DNA of 10,031 nt from an uncultured Collinsella sp. (GCA_902489515.1 CABUAL010000040.1:1-10031), one strand, 5' to 3'. Positions 1-6,701 are shown, counted from the stretch's first letter. Translations and numbers: made by a program. Notes: generated by a model not told the origin, from the sequence alone.

Positions 1-22
1 CCAGAGCGACAACTTGTCATTC

Positions 23-64
23 AAAGAGGACGGCATGACCAGAAGGTCTATGCCGCCCTCTTTT
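23..64. terminator. Bidirectional-looking hairpin terminator
   Basis: Long hairpin. Bases 23-29 pair with 57-63, then after one A/C mismatch 31-36 pair with 50-55, and 37-40 pair with 45-48 around an AGAA loop. On the plus strand the stem runs into TTTT (61-64), as in a Rho-independent terminator. The other side begins with AAA, giving a short T run on the minus strand, so it could stop transcription both ways. The gene it serves lies left of the window or was the decayed minus-strand reading frame at about 20-178. Confidence 0.6.
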
Positions 65-182
65 CATGCCAATTTGTTCGCCCTGGCGACCGCTCGCTGA
101 CGTCGCCAGAGCATCGGCGTTGCCTTGGCTGTTGGAGATGATCTCGTAGTCGTTGGGGACGTTCTTAAATGACTAGCTATAA

Positions 183-240
183 GGGACACTCTTGCCGGCA
201 CTTGGGGACAGTCCCTAAGTGCCGGCAGATTGGGACACTT
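183..240. repeat. GGGAC-type stem-loop repeat (REP-like)
   Basis: A 15-base stem with a CAG loop (194-208 against 212-226; one G.T wobble, otherwise perfect) has GTCCC/GGGGAC sequence at its tip. It is flanked on both sides by the direct repeat GGGACACT (183-190 and 232-239). Such GGGAC stem-loops resemble REP-type elements mobilised by RAYT transposases in other bacteria. That link is inference; no RAYT gene is in the window. It differs in sequence from the pair at 3216 and 6915. Confidence 0.55.
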
Positions 241-330
241 CTTTGCAAGATGGCGCTGAAGATTGTCCTCGACGACTAGTCGTTTAATGCATCAGTTTCT
301 GTCGAGTCGGTGCGGTTTGCTGGTTGCCCG

Positions 331-336
331 TATAAT
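331..336 (+). promoter_or_regulatory. Candidate -10 box of the tgt promoter
   Basis: A perfect TATAAT lies 38 bases upstream of the tgt start codon. No good -35 hexamer is found 16-18 bases upstream, and there is no TG extension, so the call rests on the -10 match and its position. The predicted leader is about 30 bases and carries the ribosome site AAGGAG at 359-364. Confidence 0.4.
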
Positions 337-373
337 GGTCAGCGTATGAACCGCAACCAAGGAGTTCCAGTTT

Positions 374-1513
374 ATGGACCAGAGCCTTTTTAAATTTGAC
401 CTGATCGCCGAGGACCCGACGACGCATGCGCGTGCCGGCGTGCTGCACACCCCGCACGGCAACATCGAGACACCGATCTTCATGCCCGTGGGCACCAAGG
501 CAAACGTCAAGGGCATTCCTACCGAGACCGTCAAACAGCTCGGCGCCCAGATCGTGCTTGCCAATACCTATCACCTGTCCATGCGTCCCGGCGAGGATAC
601 CATCGCCGAGCTGGGCGGCCTGCACAAGTTTATGAACTGGCACGGCCCTATCCTCACCGACTCGGGCGGTTTCCAGGTGTTCAGCCACAACGACGCGGTC
701 AAGCTCACTGATGAGGGCGTGCGCTTTATCGTCAACGACTACGACGGCCGCCACGTGTTCTGGACGCCCGAGGACAACATGGAAATCGCCATGAAGCTCG
801 GCTCCGATATCTGCATGCAGCTCGACCAGTGCCCGGGCTATCCCGCCACGCGCGCCTACGTCGAGCGCGCCGTTGAGCTGTCGAGTATGTGGGCCGAGCG
901 CTGCTATAAGGCGCATACCCGCGATGACCAGGCGCTCTTTGGCATCGTCCAAGGCGGCATGCACCTGGACCTGCGCCTGCGCTCGCTGCGCCATCTGGAG
1001 GAGTGCGGCGACTTCCCGGGTTACGGCATCGGCGGCTATTCGGTGGGCGAAGACCACGAGACCATGTTCGAGACGCTGGCACCGCTGGTTTCCGAGTACA
1101 TGCCTAAGCACAAGCCGCGCTACCTCATGGGCGTCGGCAACCCTACCACGCTCGTGCGCGGCGTTGGCGTGGGCATCGACATGTTCGACTGCGTGCTGCC
1201 GACGCGCACCGGCCGCATGGGTACGGCGTTCTCCAGTGAAGGTCGCCTTAACTTCCGCAACGCGCGCTTTGCGCACGACGACGGCCCTATCGACCCCACC
1301 TGCACCTGCCCGGTGTGCACGGGCGGCTACAGCCGTGCGCTCATCCGTCACATGGTCACGCAGAAGGAGATGCTCGGCGGTATTCTGCTGTCGATGCACA
1401 ACATTTACTACCTGCTCAACCTTATGCAGCGTGCCCGTCAGGCCATTATCGAGGGCCGCTACGGCGCGTTTGTGAGCGACTGGATGAACAGTCCTGCGGC
1501 GGTGGATTACTAA
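374..1513 (+). CDS. tgt: tRNA-guanine transglycosylase (queuine/preQ1 insertion)
   Basis: Cytosolic enzyme that swaps guanine 34 in GUN-anticodon tRNAs for preQ1 (or salvaged queuine), the base-exchange step of queuosine formation. The 379 residues match the family length (E. coli about 375). Visible signatures: TDSGGFQVF at 95-103 with the general acid/base Asp96; DQCPGY at 151-156; GIVQGG at 190-195; GGYSVGE at 220-226; GIDMFDCVLPTR at 267-278 with the nucleophile Asp269; and the zinc site Cys310, Cys312, Cys315 and His342. All catalytic and metal residues are present, so it should be active. The valine of the VGE motif is the usual bacterial form; the Tyr before it is a small deviation from the common Leu. 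The start is fixed by AAGGAG nine bases upstream. No other queuosine gene (queA, queG, preQ1 pathway) is in the window, so the substrate source cannot be told. It may form a read-through unit with the LOG gene downstream. Confidence 0.97.
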   Translation: MDQSLFKFDLIAEDPTTHARAGVLHTPHGNIETPIFMPVGTKANVKGIPTETVKQLGAQIVLANTYHLSMRPGEDTIAELGGLHKFMNWHGPILTDSGGFQVFSHNDAVKLTDEGVRFIVNDYDGRHVFWTPEDNMEIAMKLGSDICMQLDQCPGYPATRAYVERAVELSSMWAERCYKAHTRDDQALFGIVQGGMHLDLRLRSLRHLEECGDFPGYGIGGYSVGEDHETMFETLAPLVSEYMPKHKPRYLMGVGNPTTLVRGVGVGIDMFDCVLPTRTGRMGTAFSSEGRLNFRNARFAHDDGPIDPTCTCPVCTGGYSRALIRHMVTQKEMLGGILLSMHNIYYLLNLMQRARQAIIEGRYGAFVSDWMNSPAAVDY

Positions 1514-1662
1514 GGGCGACAGACACGCTTGCGGAGCGTGGGCAACGGCAAAGGCTGAGCGGCAGCCGCTCGTCACATTCTCTGACACTGGCTGCGCGAC
1601 CGCTGACCGATAGCTTGCAAGCACTTGATACATCGTGGGTACCATACCGAATAGTTGATGTT

Positions 1663-1710
1663 CGGGCGGGTGTTTGGCGCATGGCGTCGACCCCGCCCGT
1701 TTTTCTTTTT
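1663..1710 (+). terminator. Rho-independent terminator between tgt and the LOG gene
   Basis: GC-rich stem CGGGCGGG (1663-1670) pairs with CCCGCCCG (1692-1699) and is followed by a T-rich tract to 1710. It sits about 150 bases after the tgt stop. The tract ends only 6 bases before the ribosome site of the LOG gene (1717-1721), so no promoter fits between them. The LOG gene must be reached by read-through, either from tgt or from a promoter in 1514-1662. That gap holds two small perfect hairpins, CACGCT/AGCGTG near 1524-1540 and GAGCGG/CCGCTC near 1557-1571, but no promoter I would trust. Confidence 0.75.
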
Positions 1711-1726
1711 CTCGATAGGAGCACCC

Positions 1727-2485
1727 ATGATTAAGAACGAGAATGTCGAGGGCGAGCTTGCCTACGACGAGACGTACCGCCGCGGTCCCGTGGTCATGCG
1801 CGGCCCCATGATTCCTAAGGACAACACCTACGCCAACCTGCTGGCGCCCGAGGAGTCGACCGACTGGCTGCATGCCGATCCCTGGCGCGTGCTGCGCATT
1901 CAGGCCGAGTTTGTCGATGGCTTCGGCGCGCTTGCCGAGCTTGGCCCCGCAGTGACCATCTTCGGCAGTGCCCGCACGCCTAAGACCGATCCGCTCTACA
2001 AGGCGGCGCGTACCGTCGGGCGCAAGATCGCGCAGCGCGGCGTGGCGGTTATCACCGGTGGCGGCCCCGGCATCATGGAAGCGGCCAATAAGGGAGCGGC
2101 GAGCGTCAACGGCAAGTCAGTCGGCCTGGGTATCGAGCTGCCGCACGAGCAGGGGCTCAACAAATACGTGAACCTGGGTATGGATTTCCGCTACTTCTTT
2201 GTGCGCAAGACCATGTTCGTTAAGTACAGCTCGGGCGCCATCGTGTTTCCCGGCGGCTTTGGCACGCTCGACGAGATGTTCGAGGTGCTCACGCTGGTGC
2301 AGACGCACAAGGTCAAGCGCATGCCGCTCGTGCTGGTGGGCAGCGAGTACTGGCAGGGCCTGTTCGACTGGCTCAACGGCCCGGTGATGGATGCCGGCAT
2401 GATTAGCCCGCTCGATCCAGACCTCGTCCACATCACCGACGACCTCAACGAGGCCGTCGACATCGCCCTGAGCGGGTTGATATAG
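1727..2485 (+). CDS. LOG-family (TIGR00730-type) Rossmann-fold nucleotide hydrolase
   Basis: LOG (lysine decarboxylase-like) family protein, 252 residues. Characterised members cleave nucleoside 5'-monophosphates to free base and ribose 5-phosphate (cytokinin riboside phosphate or AMP/GMP hydrolysis); the substrate here is unknown. Signatures: GSAR at 80-83, TGGGPGIMEAANKGA at 110-124, the Arg160-Lys161 pair, and the hallmark PGGFGTLDE at 175-183 with its catalytic Glu. The start is the ATG at 1727, with AGGAG five bases upstream. A TTG in the same frame at 1655 would open inside the terminator stem and is rejected. Oddity: from Gly211 to the stop, the gene is repeated at 6702-6831 with 12 base changes, so this 3' end may have been supplied by an inserted element. 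The protein itself is complete and all motifs lie upstream of the junction. Base-releasing chemistry next to tgt may be chance. Confidence 0.93.
   Translation: MIKNENVEGELAYDETYRRGPVVMRGPMIPKDNTYANLLAPEESTDWLHADPWRVLRIQAEFVDGFGALAELGPAVTIFGSARTPKTDPLYKAARTVGRKIAQRGVAVITGGGPGIMEAANKGAASVNGKSVGLGIELPHEQGLNKYVNLGMDFRYFFVRKTMFVKYSSGAIVFPGGFGTLDEMFEVLTLVQTHKVKRMPLVLVGSEYWQGLFDWLNGPVMDAGMISPLDPDLVHITDDLNEAVDIALSGLI
2356..2485 (+). repeat. Direct repeat, copy 1 (3' end of the LOG gene)
   Basis: These 130 bases recur in the same orientation at 6702-6831, 4346 bases downstream. The first 34 bases of the repeat are identical. After that 12 changes are scattered, nearly all at third codon positions; the encoded protein differs only at Asp222 (to Ser) and the last residue (Ile to Met). 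The two copies bracket the toxin-antitoxin pair and the TOTE gene. Confidence 0.92.
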
Positions 2486-2514
2486 GGCGAGCGTGCCTGT
2501 CGTTGTAGTATTGA

Positions 2515-2566
2515 ATGGCAGACTGATGCTATTTAACATCAGTCTGCCATCTAAATTGGGTATACT
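2515..2566 (+). promoter_or_regulatory. Promoter with perfect palindromic operator for the toxin-antitoxin pair
   Basis: A perfect 14-base inverted repeat, ATGGCAGACTGATG (2515-2528) and its complement (2537-2550), surrounds an 8-base AT-rich spacer. A good -10 box TATACT follows at 2561-2566, so the right arm covers the -35 position. The half-site core ACTGATGC occurs once more at 2564-2571. RelB/DinJ antitoxins repress their own promoters through such palindromes, so this is the likely operator. No T tract follows the hairpin, which argues against a terminator for the LOG gene, though it could slow read-through. Confidence 0.6.
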
Positions 2567-2596
2567 GATGCAAAAGACGAGGCGAGGAGGTCGCGT

Positions 2597-2896
2597 ATGT
2601 CCACTGCAACGGTTAAGCCTACGACGGTTCGCATCGAAGAGGGGCTCAAGGAGCAGGCGACTGAGTTCTTGGATACGGTTGGTCTAAGTCTCAATTCGTA
2701 TCTCAACCTTGCTGTTCGGCAGCTGGTAAATCAGCGAAAGATTCCTTTTGAGATCGTAGGAAGGGCAGAGGTGCCCAACGAGGCGACGAGACGCGCCATG
2801 GTGATCGCCGAGGCTCATGAGTTGGGGATTTTGACGGACGACGGCCCGTCATTCAATAACGCTGATGAGCTTATATCGTTCCTCGATGAGGACTAG
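2597..2896 (+). CDS. RelB/DinJ-family antitoxin
   Basis: Antitoxin of a type II toxin-antitoxin pair, 99 residues. The N-terminus is a ribbon-helix-helix DNA-binding fold: strand TTVRI (9-13), helix EEGLKEQATEFLDTVG (14-29), then the DinJ-typical GLSLNSYLNLAVRQLV segment (29-44) and IPFEI (49-53). The acidic C-terminal half (about 60-99) is the expected toxin-wrapping part that Lon or Clp proteases degrade when the cell is stressed. The start is supported by GAGGAGG at 2584-2590, six bases upstream. It lies two bases before the toxin gene and should be co-transcribed with it. It probably represses the palindromic promoter upstream. Third positions are more AT-rich than in tgt or the LOG gene, consistent with acquisition. 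Confidence 0.92.
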   Translation: MSTATVKPTTVRIEEGLKEQATEFLDTVGLSLNSYLNLAVRQLVNQRKIPFEIVGRAEVPNEATRRAMVIAEAHELGILTDDGPSFNNADELISFLDED

Positions 2897-2898
2897 CG

Positions 2899-3207
2899 AT
2901 GTTTGAGATTAAAGTCGAGGCTCAGTTTAAGGCGGATTACAAACGGACGATGCGCATCCATCCGCAGCTAAAAACCGAGTTTAGGGCGGCGGTCGCAGAG
3001 CTTGCAGCTCACGGCTCGCTTCCCGCGGAATATGGCGCCCATGAGCTTTCAAACCCGGGCGGCAACTACAACGGCCACATCGATTTCCATCTATCCGATG
3101 GCTTGGTCGACGTGGTCGTTCTCTACTTGCCGCATAAGACTAATCCTGTGATCCGGCTGGTCAGAATGGGCTCTCATGAGGAGCTGTTCCAGGGTCCGCA
3201 GGGCTGA
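2899..3207 (+). CDS. YafQ-family mRNA interferase toxin (RelE/ParE fold)
   Basis: Toxin partner, 102 residues. YafQ toxins enter the ribosomal A site and cut mRNA (E. coli YafQ prefers in-frame AAA-A/G), halting translation. Aligning by eye to E. coli YafQ places its key residues at His48, His64, Asp67, His93 and Phe97. The end motif RMGSHEELF (89-97) is the family hallmark (RTGTHAALF in E. coli). All catalytic positions are kept, so it should be active. The start follows the antitoxin stop by two bases, with a GAGGA ribosome site inside the antitoxin end. The pair lies between the two copies of the LOG 3' end, suggesting a role in keeping the insert in the population; this is inference. Confidence 0.93.
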   Translation: MFEIKVEAQFKADYKRTMRIHPQLKTEFRAAVAELAAHGSLPAEYGAHELSNPGGNYNGHIDFHLSDGLVDVVVLYLPHKTNPVIRLVRMGSHEELFQGPQG

Positions 3208-3215
3208 TTGCCGAT

Positions 3216-3287
3216 TTCTAAGTTGCGGTGGAATAGGGACTGATTTGCGGTCGATTGGCCAAAAACAGTCCCTATTTCACCGCAACT
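3216..3287. repeat. Stem-loop repeat, copy A (REP-like)
   Basis: The outer stem pairs 3221-3242 with 3266-3287 (22 pairs, one G.T wobble). Inside, a second small stem GGTC (3249-3252)/GGCC (3257-3260) with loop GATT is followed by five A. A 70-base stretch (3216-3285) is shared with 6915-6984 at seven differences. It sits between the converging toxin and TOTE genes, 8 bases after the toxin stop. No T tract follows on either side, so it is not a standard terminator. Confidence 0.85.
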
Positions 3288-3328
3288 GATAGGCGCGCCC
3301 CGTTCGCTGCTGCGGCCCCCGGTTCTCC

Positions 3329-6283
3329 TCATTGCTGGATTTCGCTCAAAAACTCAGCGGCGACTTCGTTGCTTTTGAAACGGATGCTGCGGTCTTCTTT
3401 CTTGGGGAATGCCAGCAGCGGGATAGTCCCGTACCAGACAGTTTCCTCGTCAATCACGGCCGCGCACAGCCGCCCTTTGGCCTTGACGGAATAGTCGACG
3501 TTCATCTCGGCAAAAATCGCTTTCGCGTCATCGCGCGGAGGTGAAGCAACATAAACCTCAAGGGTAATCCCACGGGCGGCTGCGCCTGCGAGTGTGGTGG
3601 TGAGTTTCGTGAGGCATGCGGCGGATGCGTAGGATGCGGCTATGAAGGCACTCTTTGTGGCACCGGTGATGTCTTTAATTAATGCCTCAATAGCGTTTGC
3701 CGGCTCTATGAGAATGTTGTAATCGGGTTGCTCGCTGTCCTCTGCTGAATAAATTTCGTACCCCAACTTGGCGTACGTCTTGAGTCTTTTCTGGTACATG
3801 CGGGCGAGCATGGGTATCGACAGGTCAATGTAGTCGAATATCTCAACCTGTTGCTTGCCCTCGTGGCTTCTGTGCAGTCTGCCCACCTGCTGCGTTACGC
3901 TGCCGTCCCAAGATATCGGCGTGGCAATGAAAAGGGTGTCAAGGTAGGACAGATCGAAGCCCTCGCTCAGAAGGCTTTCGGTGGCGACGATGATTCGATG
4001 TTCATGCTCAAAGCCGGGAAGACTGTTCAGTATCGCTTTTCTTTCTTTGGCGCCGATTTCTCCGGTTAAGAGTATGGGCTCGTGTCTGCGATCATTAAGC
4101 AACCTGAACAGTTCCTCAGCATGCTTTTTCCTTTTGGATAGTATGAGCGGATGTCGACCGTTTGACGCTGCTTCGAGGGCGTCATCGACAATCAATTCGT
4201 TTCTTGCCGCATGTGCACACAGCATATCGAGAATCTGATTGAAGCTTGCATCCGGCTCGTAGGCGGATAGCCGAATGCCGGTAAATCTCGGTCGAACGAT
4301 GCGCTGGATGCCCTGCTGAATTGCCTGCGTTTTTGGATCGATGACATAGCGAAGCGGGCCGCAGAGCATCGAGAGCGCCCGCGTGAGTCCGTCGGAGCGC
4401 TCGGGTGTCGCGGAGAGGCCATATATATATTTGGCTGGAGCGGACTTGAGGACGAGCTCGAGCTGTGGCGCGGCAGCATGGTGGCATTCGTCGCAGATAA
4501 TGAGGCCGTAATTACGAACAAGGTTCTTAACTATCGGCTCCCCGGTTTGGGAGTCTTTGCCAGATAGCGACTGAAAGGAAGCGACGTCGATAAGGCCGCT
4601 GACGGCGGTTTTGCCCCCTCCGATTTGTCCAATAAGGGGAGGTTGCTTTTTGCTGATTCGTCCTTTTGGCGTTCGGACCGGCTCTCTGGTGTCCGTAATG
4701 TCGAGAAATCGTTCGAGCTGCGATTTCCATTGGGCTATGAGCGCGGTCTTTGGAACAATGACGAGCGCCGGAAGACCAACGGCGGCAATAAGATAAGCTC
4801 CGATGACGGTTTTACCGAAGCCCGTTGGCGCAGACATGATTCCGTCTTCGTATTCAAGCATCTGGTCGGCGGCAATTTGCTGTTCGGGATGAAGGGTCCC
4901 TTTGAATGCCATCTCAATTGGATTGCCTGTGCTACGTTCGTCTGAATAATGGGCAGTAACGTGGGCTTCTTGAATCAGCTGCTCAAGTTGGGCTTTGCAG
5001 CCTCTGGGAATCGCGACGCGGCCATCTCTAAGTTCGCTGAGGTCTATGAGTCGCGGTTTGCCGAATACTGATTGATGCATAGATTGCGCACGGAAGAACT
5101 CCGGGTTGGCAAATGTCGCAAGCCTGCGGATTTCCATTTGAGCTGCCGGGCTCAGAGACTTTTCGGGGATGTAGAGCATATCGGCTTGTGTGACGAGCAG
5201 GTTCGAGGGGAAGTCTCGTGGCGTGAGCGGGAGCCGCTTTCGTGGCTTTTGGACATTGCGCCTGGTTTTGTTTGTCGCTGCAGCTGTTGCTATTCCAAGC
5301 GGTTTGTTTTTGGTGTCCTCGATCAGACGATCCACCGTCGCACGCGAGATTAGTTGGATTTGCGAAAGGTAAAGCCATTGGTCGGGAAAGGGCTCGAATC
5401 GTTCGTCAACAAATACGCTGTTTCCTTCCCGCTGCGCTTTTCCCTGAAAGGGCAGCGCAATGAGATTTCCAAAGCCGCCTTCAGGAATGGTGGACTGCGC
5501 GGGTATCATTCGGTCAAAGGCTTCGAAGGTGATTGTCTTGTTGAGTGCCGCTGCTTCGGCGATAAGGCAGCTACCGAAATCTCGTGCTGTCTTTGCGTTT
5601 ATAGGTTCTAGGAAGAAAAACCAGATATGCGCGCCGTTGCCTGACCTTGATCGCTCGACCGCAGCGTTAATTCCATGGTTTTTTACGACAAGCCTGATAG
5701 CGTTTGTCGCTTCTTTCCAATCGGCTTTGTCAAAATCAATGACAAGGACATTTGTGTTGCAGTCTTTGTCGAGAACATATTGACCTATGACGTCCCGGAG
5801 CCTGTCGTCGCTGCCTTTGAAATGGGCGATAATGGCGGCATCGTTCAGCTCAAGGAATGTGCGGCTGCGACATTCAGCGCATTTAATTCTGTGATGGTTT
5901 GCTTTGGGGCAAATGCCTGGCTTCCACTCATTTGCGCAGGCGGGTGTATAGCCGATGCCCCCGTCTTTTCTGCGATACCCGTGAGCGTGCACATCTTTGC
6001 GGCCGGTAAAAAGATTGCGAAAGAGCTCGAGTTTGTCGCGCGCTGGGCTCGCGCTGGTAACGATGCCCTCGGTCTGTGCACGTTCGCCGAAAGATTTGCC
6101 GGCTTTGTCCCATTCTTCGAGTGTTGCGTAACGGATGTCTGGACCGTTGCTACAGATTACGATCTGCTTACGCGGATCTGAAGCGTGGACAACCGTTTTA
6201 TTGAGTTTGAATAAGGCGTTCCCGAAAAGGGCGTATTGATGCACGGCGTTGCTCATTTGAATGCCATTCTTGTCAGCGTTCAT
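3329..6283 (-). CDS. TOTE-type primase-helicase with degenerate PLD-like C-terminus
   Basis: A 984-residue fusion. Residues 1-85 are unassigned. At 86-310 lies an archaeo-eukaryotic primase of the TOTE conflict-system type: zinc knuckle Cys116, Cys125, Cys135, Cys138 with the CANEW..GIC signature, catalytic DFD (183-185) and RSRSGNGAHIWFFF (211-224) with His219. About 460-830 is an XPB-like SF2 helicase: APTGFGKT (485-492), DECH (598-601), SAT (624-626), EGFD (774-777) and QQVGRLHR (798-805). About 872-980 resembles the PLD-like domain of helicase fusions, but the HxK(x4)D signature reads R938-L-C940 with only Asp945 kept, and the usual GSIN is GTIP (952-955), so nuclease activity is probably lost. 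Primase and helicase motifs are intact. TOTE proteins are predicted to act against invading or mobile DNA; the mechanism is not settled. Start: ATG at 6283 follows an in-frame stop and has no clear ribosome site; Met10 (6256) is an alternative. Codons are less GC-rich than in the flanking genes. It stands alone on the minus strand and converges on the toxin gene. Confidence 0.9.
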   Translation of the reverse strand: MNADKNGIQMSNAVHQYALFGNALFKLNKTVVHASDPRKQIVICSNGPDIRYATLEEWDKAGKSFGERAQTEGIVTSASPARDKLELFRNLFTGRKDVHAHGYRRKDGGIGYTPACANEWKPGICPKANHHRIKCAECRSRTFLELNDAAIIAHFKGSDDRLRDVIGQYVLDKDCNTNVLVIDFDKADWKEATNAIRLVVKNHGINAAVERSRSGNGAHIWFFFLEPINAKTARDFGSCLIAEAAALNKTITFEAFDRMIPAQSTIPEGGFGNLIALPFQGKAQREGNSVFVDERFEPFPDQWLYLSQIQLISRATVDRLIEDTKNKPLGIATAAATNKTRRNVQKPRKRLPLTPRDFPSNLLVTQADMLYIPEKSLSPAAQMEIRRLATFANPEFFRAQSMHQSVFGKPRLIDLSELRDGRVAIPRGCKAQLEQLIQEAHVTAHYSDERSTGNPIEMAFKGTLHPEQQIAADQMLEYEDGIMSAPTGFGKTVIGAYLIAAVGLPALVIVPKTALIAQWKSQLERFLDITDTREPVRTPKGRISKKQPPLIGQIGGGKTAVSGLIDVASFQSLSGKDSQTGEPIVKNLVRNYGLIICDECHHAAAPQLELVLKSAPAKYIYGLSATPERSDGLTRALSMLCGPLRYVIDPKTQAIQQGIQRIVRPRFTGIRLSAYEPDASFNQILDMLCAHAARNELIVDDALEAASNGRHPLILSKRKKHAEELFRLLNDRRHEPILLTGEIGAKERKAILNSLPGFEHEHRIIVATESLLSEGFDLSYLDTLFIATPISWDGSVTQQVGRLHRSHEGKQQVEIFDYIDLSIPMLARMYQKRLKTYAKLGYEIYSAEDSEQPDYNILIEPANAIEALIKDITGATKSAFIAASYASAACLTKLTTTLAGAAARGITLEVYVASPPRDDAKAIFAEMNVDYSVKAKGRLCAAVIDEETVWYGTIPLLAFPKKEDRSIRFKSNEVAAEFLSEIQQ

Positions 6284-6701
6284 TGGGATGAGGGTACGTC
6301 ATTTCAGCTTTATGAGATATGCGACTTCGATTTTGGTTCGGTAATAGTGGGGTACCGATCCGTGAGTGGCAATTAGCCGGTGCCAAAACGTGCGGCGGCT
6401 GTTGTTAAAGGTGTTTTGGCGGCTATGGGGCGTGTTGGCGGCGTGGGGAGGGGTCCTCGAATGACTCCGTGGTCAAATAACGTCAAATATGAGTACTGTT
6501 GTTAATGTAGTCTCATAACATTTGGTAAGAATAGAATACCAATTCCACATTATTCTATATATCTAACCCACTAAACACGGAATTTTGAGCCTTGGCAAGA
6601 CGTGGAATTGATCGAAATGATCAATTCCGGCGAGATTTTGCTGCTACTAATTTGGTGGCGGTACTCATATTTGCCATTTTTTGTCCAGTGGGTACCGCGA
6701 G
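6284..6701. other. AT-rich, repeat-rich intergenic region upstream of the TOTE gene
   Basis: No gene is supported in these 418 bases. The left part has an 8-base inverted repeat GCCAAAAC (6382-6389)/GTTTTGGC (6413-6420) and a G-rich stretch near 6427-6453. The right part (6471-6680) is markedly AT-rich and carries several inverted repeats, listed separately. The TOTE promoter must lie here, but I see no convincing -35/-10 pair on the minus strand. An open frame starting at 6592 runs into the LOG fragment and is judged not real: no ribosome site and no similarity before 6702. Confidence 0.6.
6484..6673. repeat. Nested inverted repeats in AT-rich DNA (about 190 bases)
   Basis: The tips are CAAATATGAGTAC (6484-6496) and its exact complement at 6661-6673. 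Inside, CAATTCCAC (6540-6548) has its complement GTGGAATTG at 6602-6610, in the same order and at similar spacing (56 and 63 bases). Two local palindromes overlap these: ATAGAATA/TATTCTAT (6531-6538 and 6551-6558), and a perfect 10-base GGAATTGATC/GATCAATTCC (6604-6613 and 6619-6628). The arrangement could be paired protein-binding sites, the end of a mobile element, or a MITE-like relic. No transposase is present. Confidence 0.6.

Larger units (their letters stand above)
65..373. other. Intergenic region upstream of tgt, no gene
   Basis: No convincing gene is seen. Contents: a short stem-loop at 83-109 (8-base perfect arms CTGGCGAC/GTCGCCAG, 11-base loop), a GGGAC-type stem-loop repeat at 194-226, a perfect 12-base palindrome ACGACTAGTCGT at 272-283, and the -10 box and ribosome site of tgt at the right end. 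Minus-strand bases from about 178 down to 72 read as a short stretch with very GC-rich third positions, with no start codon and an upstream TAG. This may be the decayed tail of a lost gene, but its product is not recognisable. Confidence 0.5.

Noticed and set aside
1514..1662. tRNA, T-box or riboswitch between tgt and the LOG gene
   Set aside because: Two small hairpins are visible, but no cloverleaf, T-box core or known riboswitch consensus could be traced.
284..1873. A 529-codon open frame on the minus strand across tgt
   Set aside because: It is fully antisense to tgt, whose motifs and ribosome site are unambiguous. High GC leaves stop-free mirror frames, and no domain is visible in the product.
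6427..6453. G-rich stretch as a G-quadruplex regulator
   Set aside because: It has only three runs of four G plus shorter ones, in a GC-rich genome. Nothing ties it to a gene start.
6350..6697. GGGTACCG at 6350-6357 and 6690-6697 as a target-site duplication
   Set aside because: The two 8-base copies do not border the inverted repeats symmetrically (about 127 and 17 bases away). A similar GTGGGTACC also occurs at 1635, so chance is likely.
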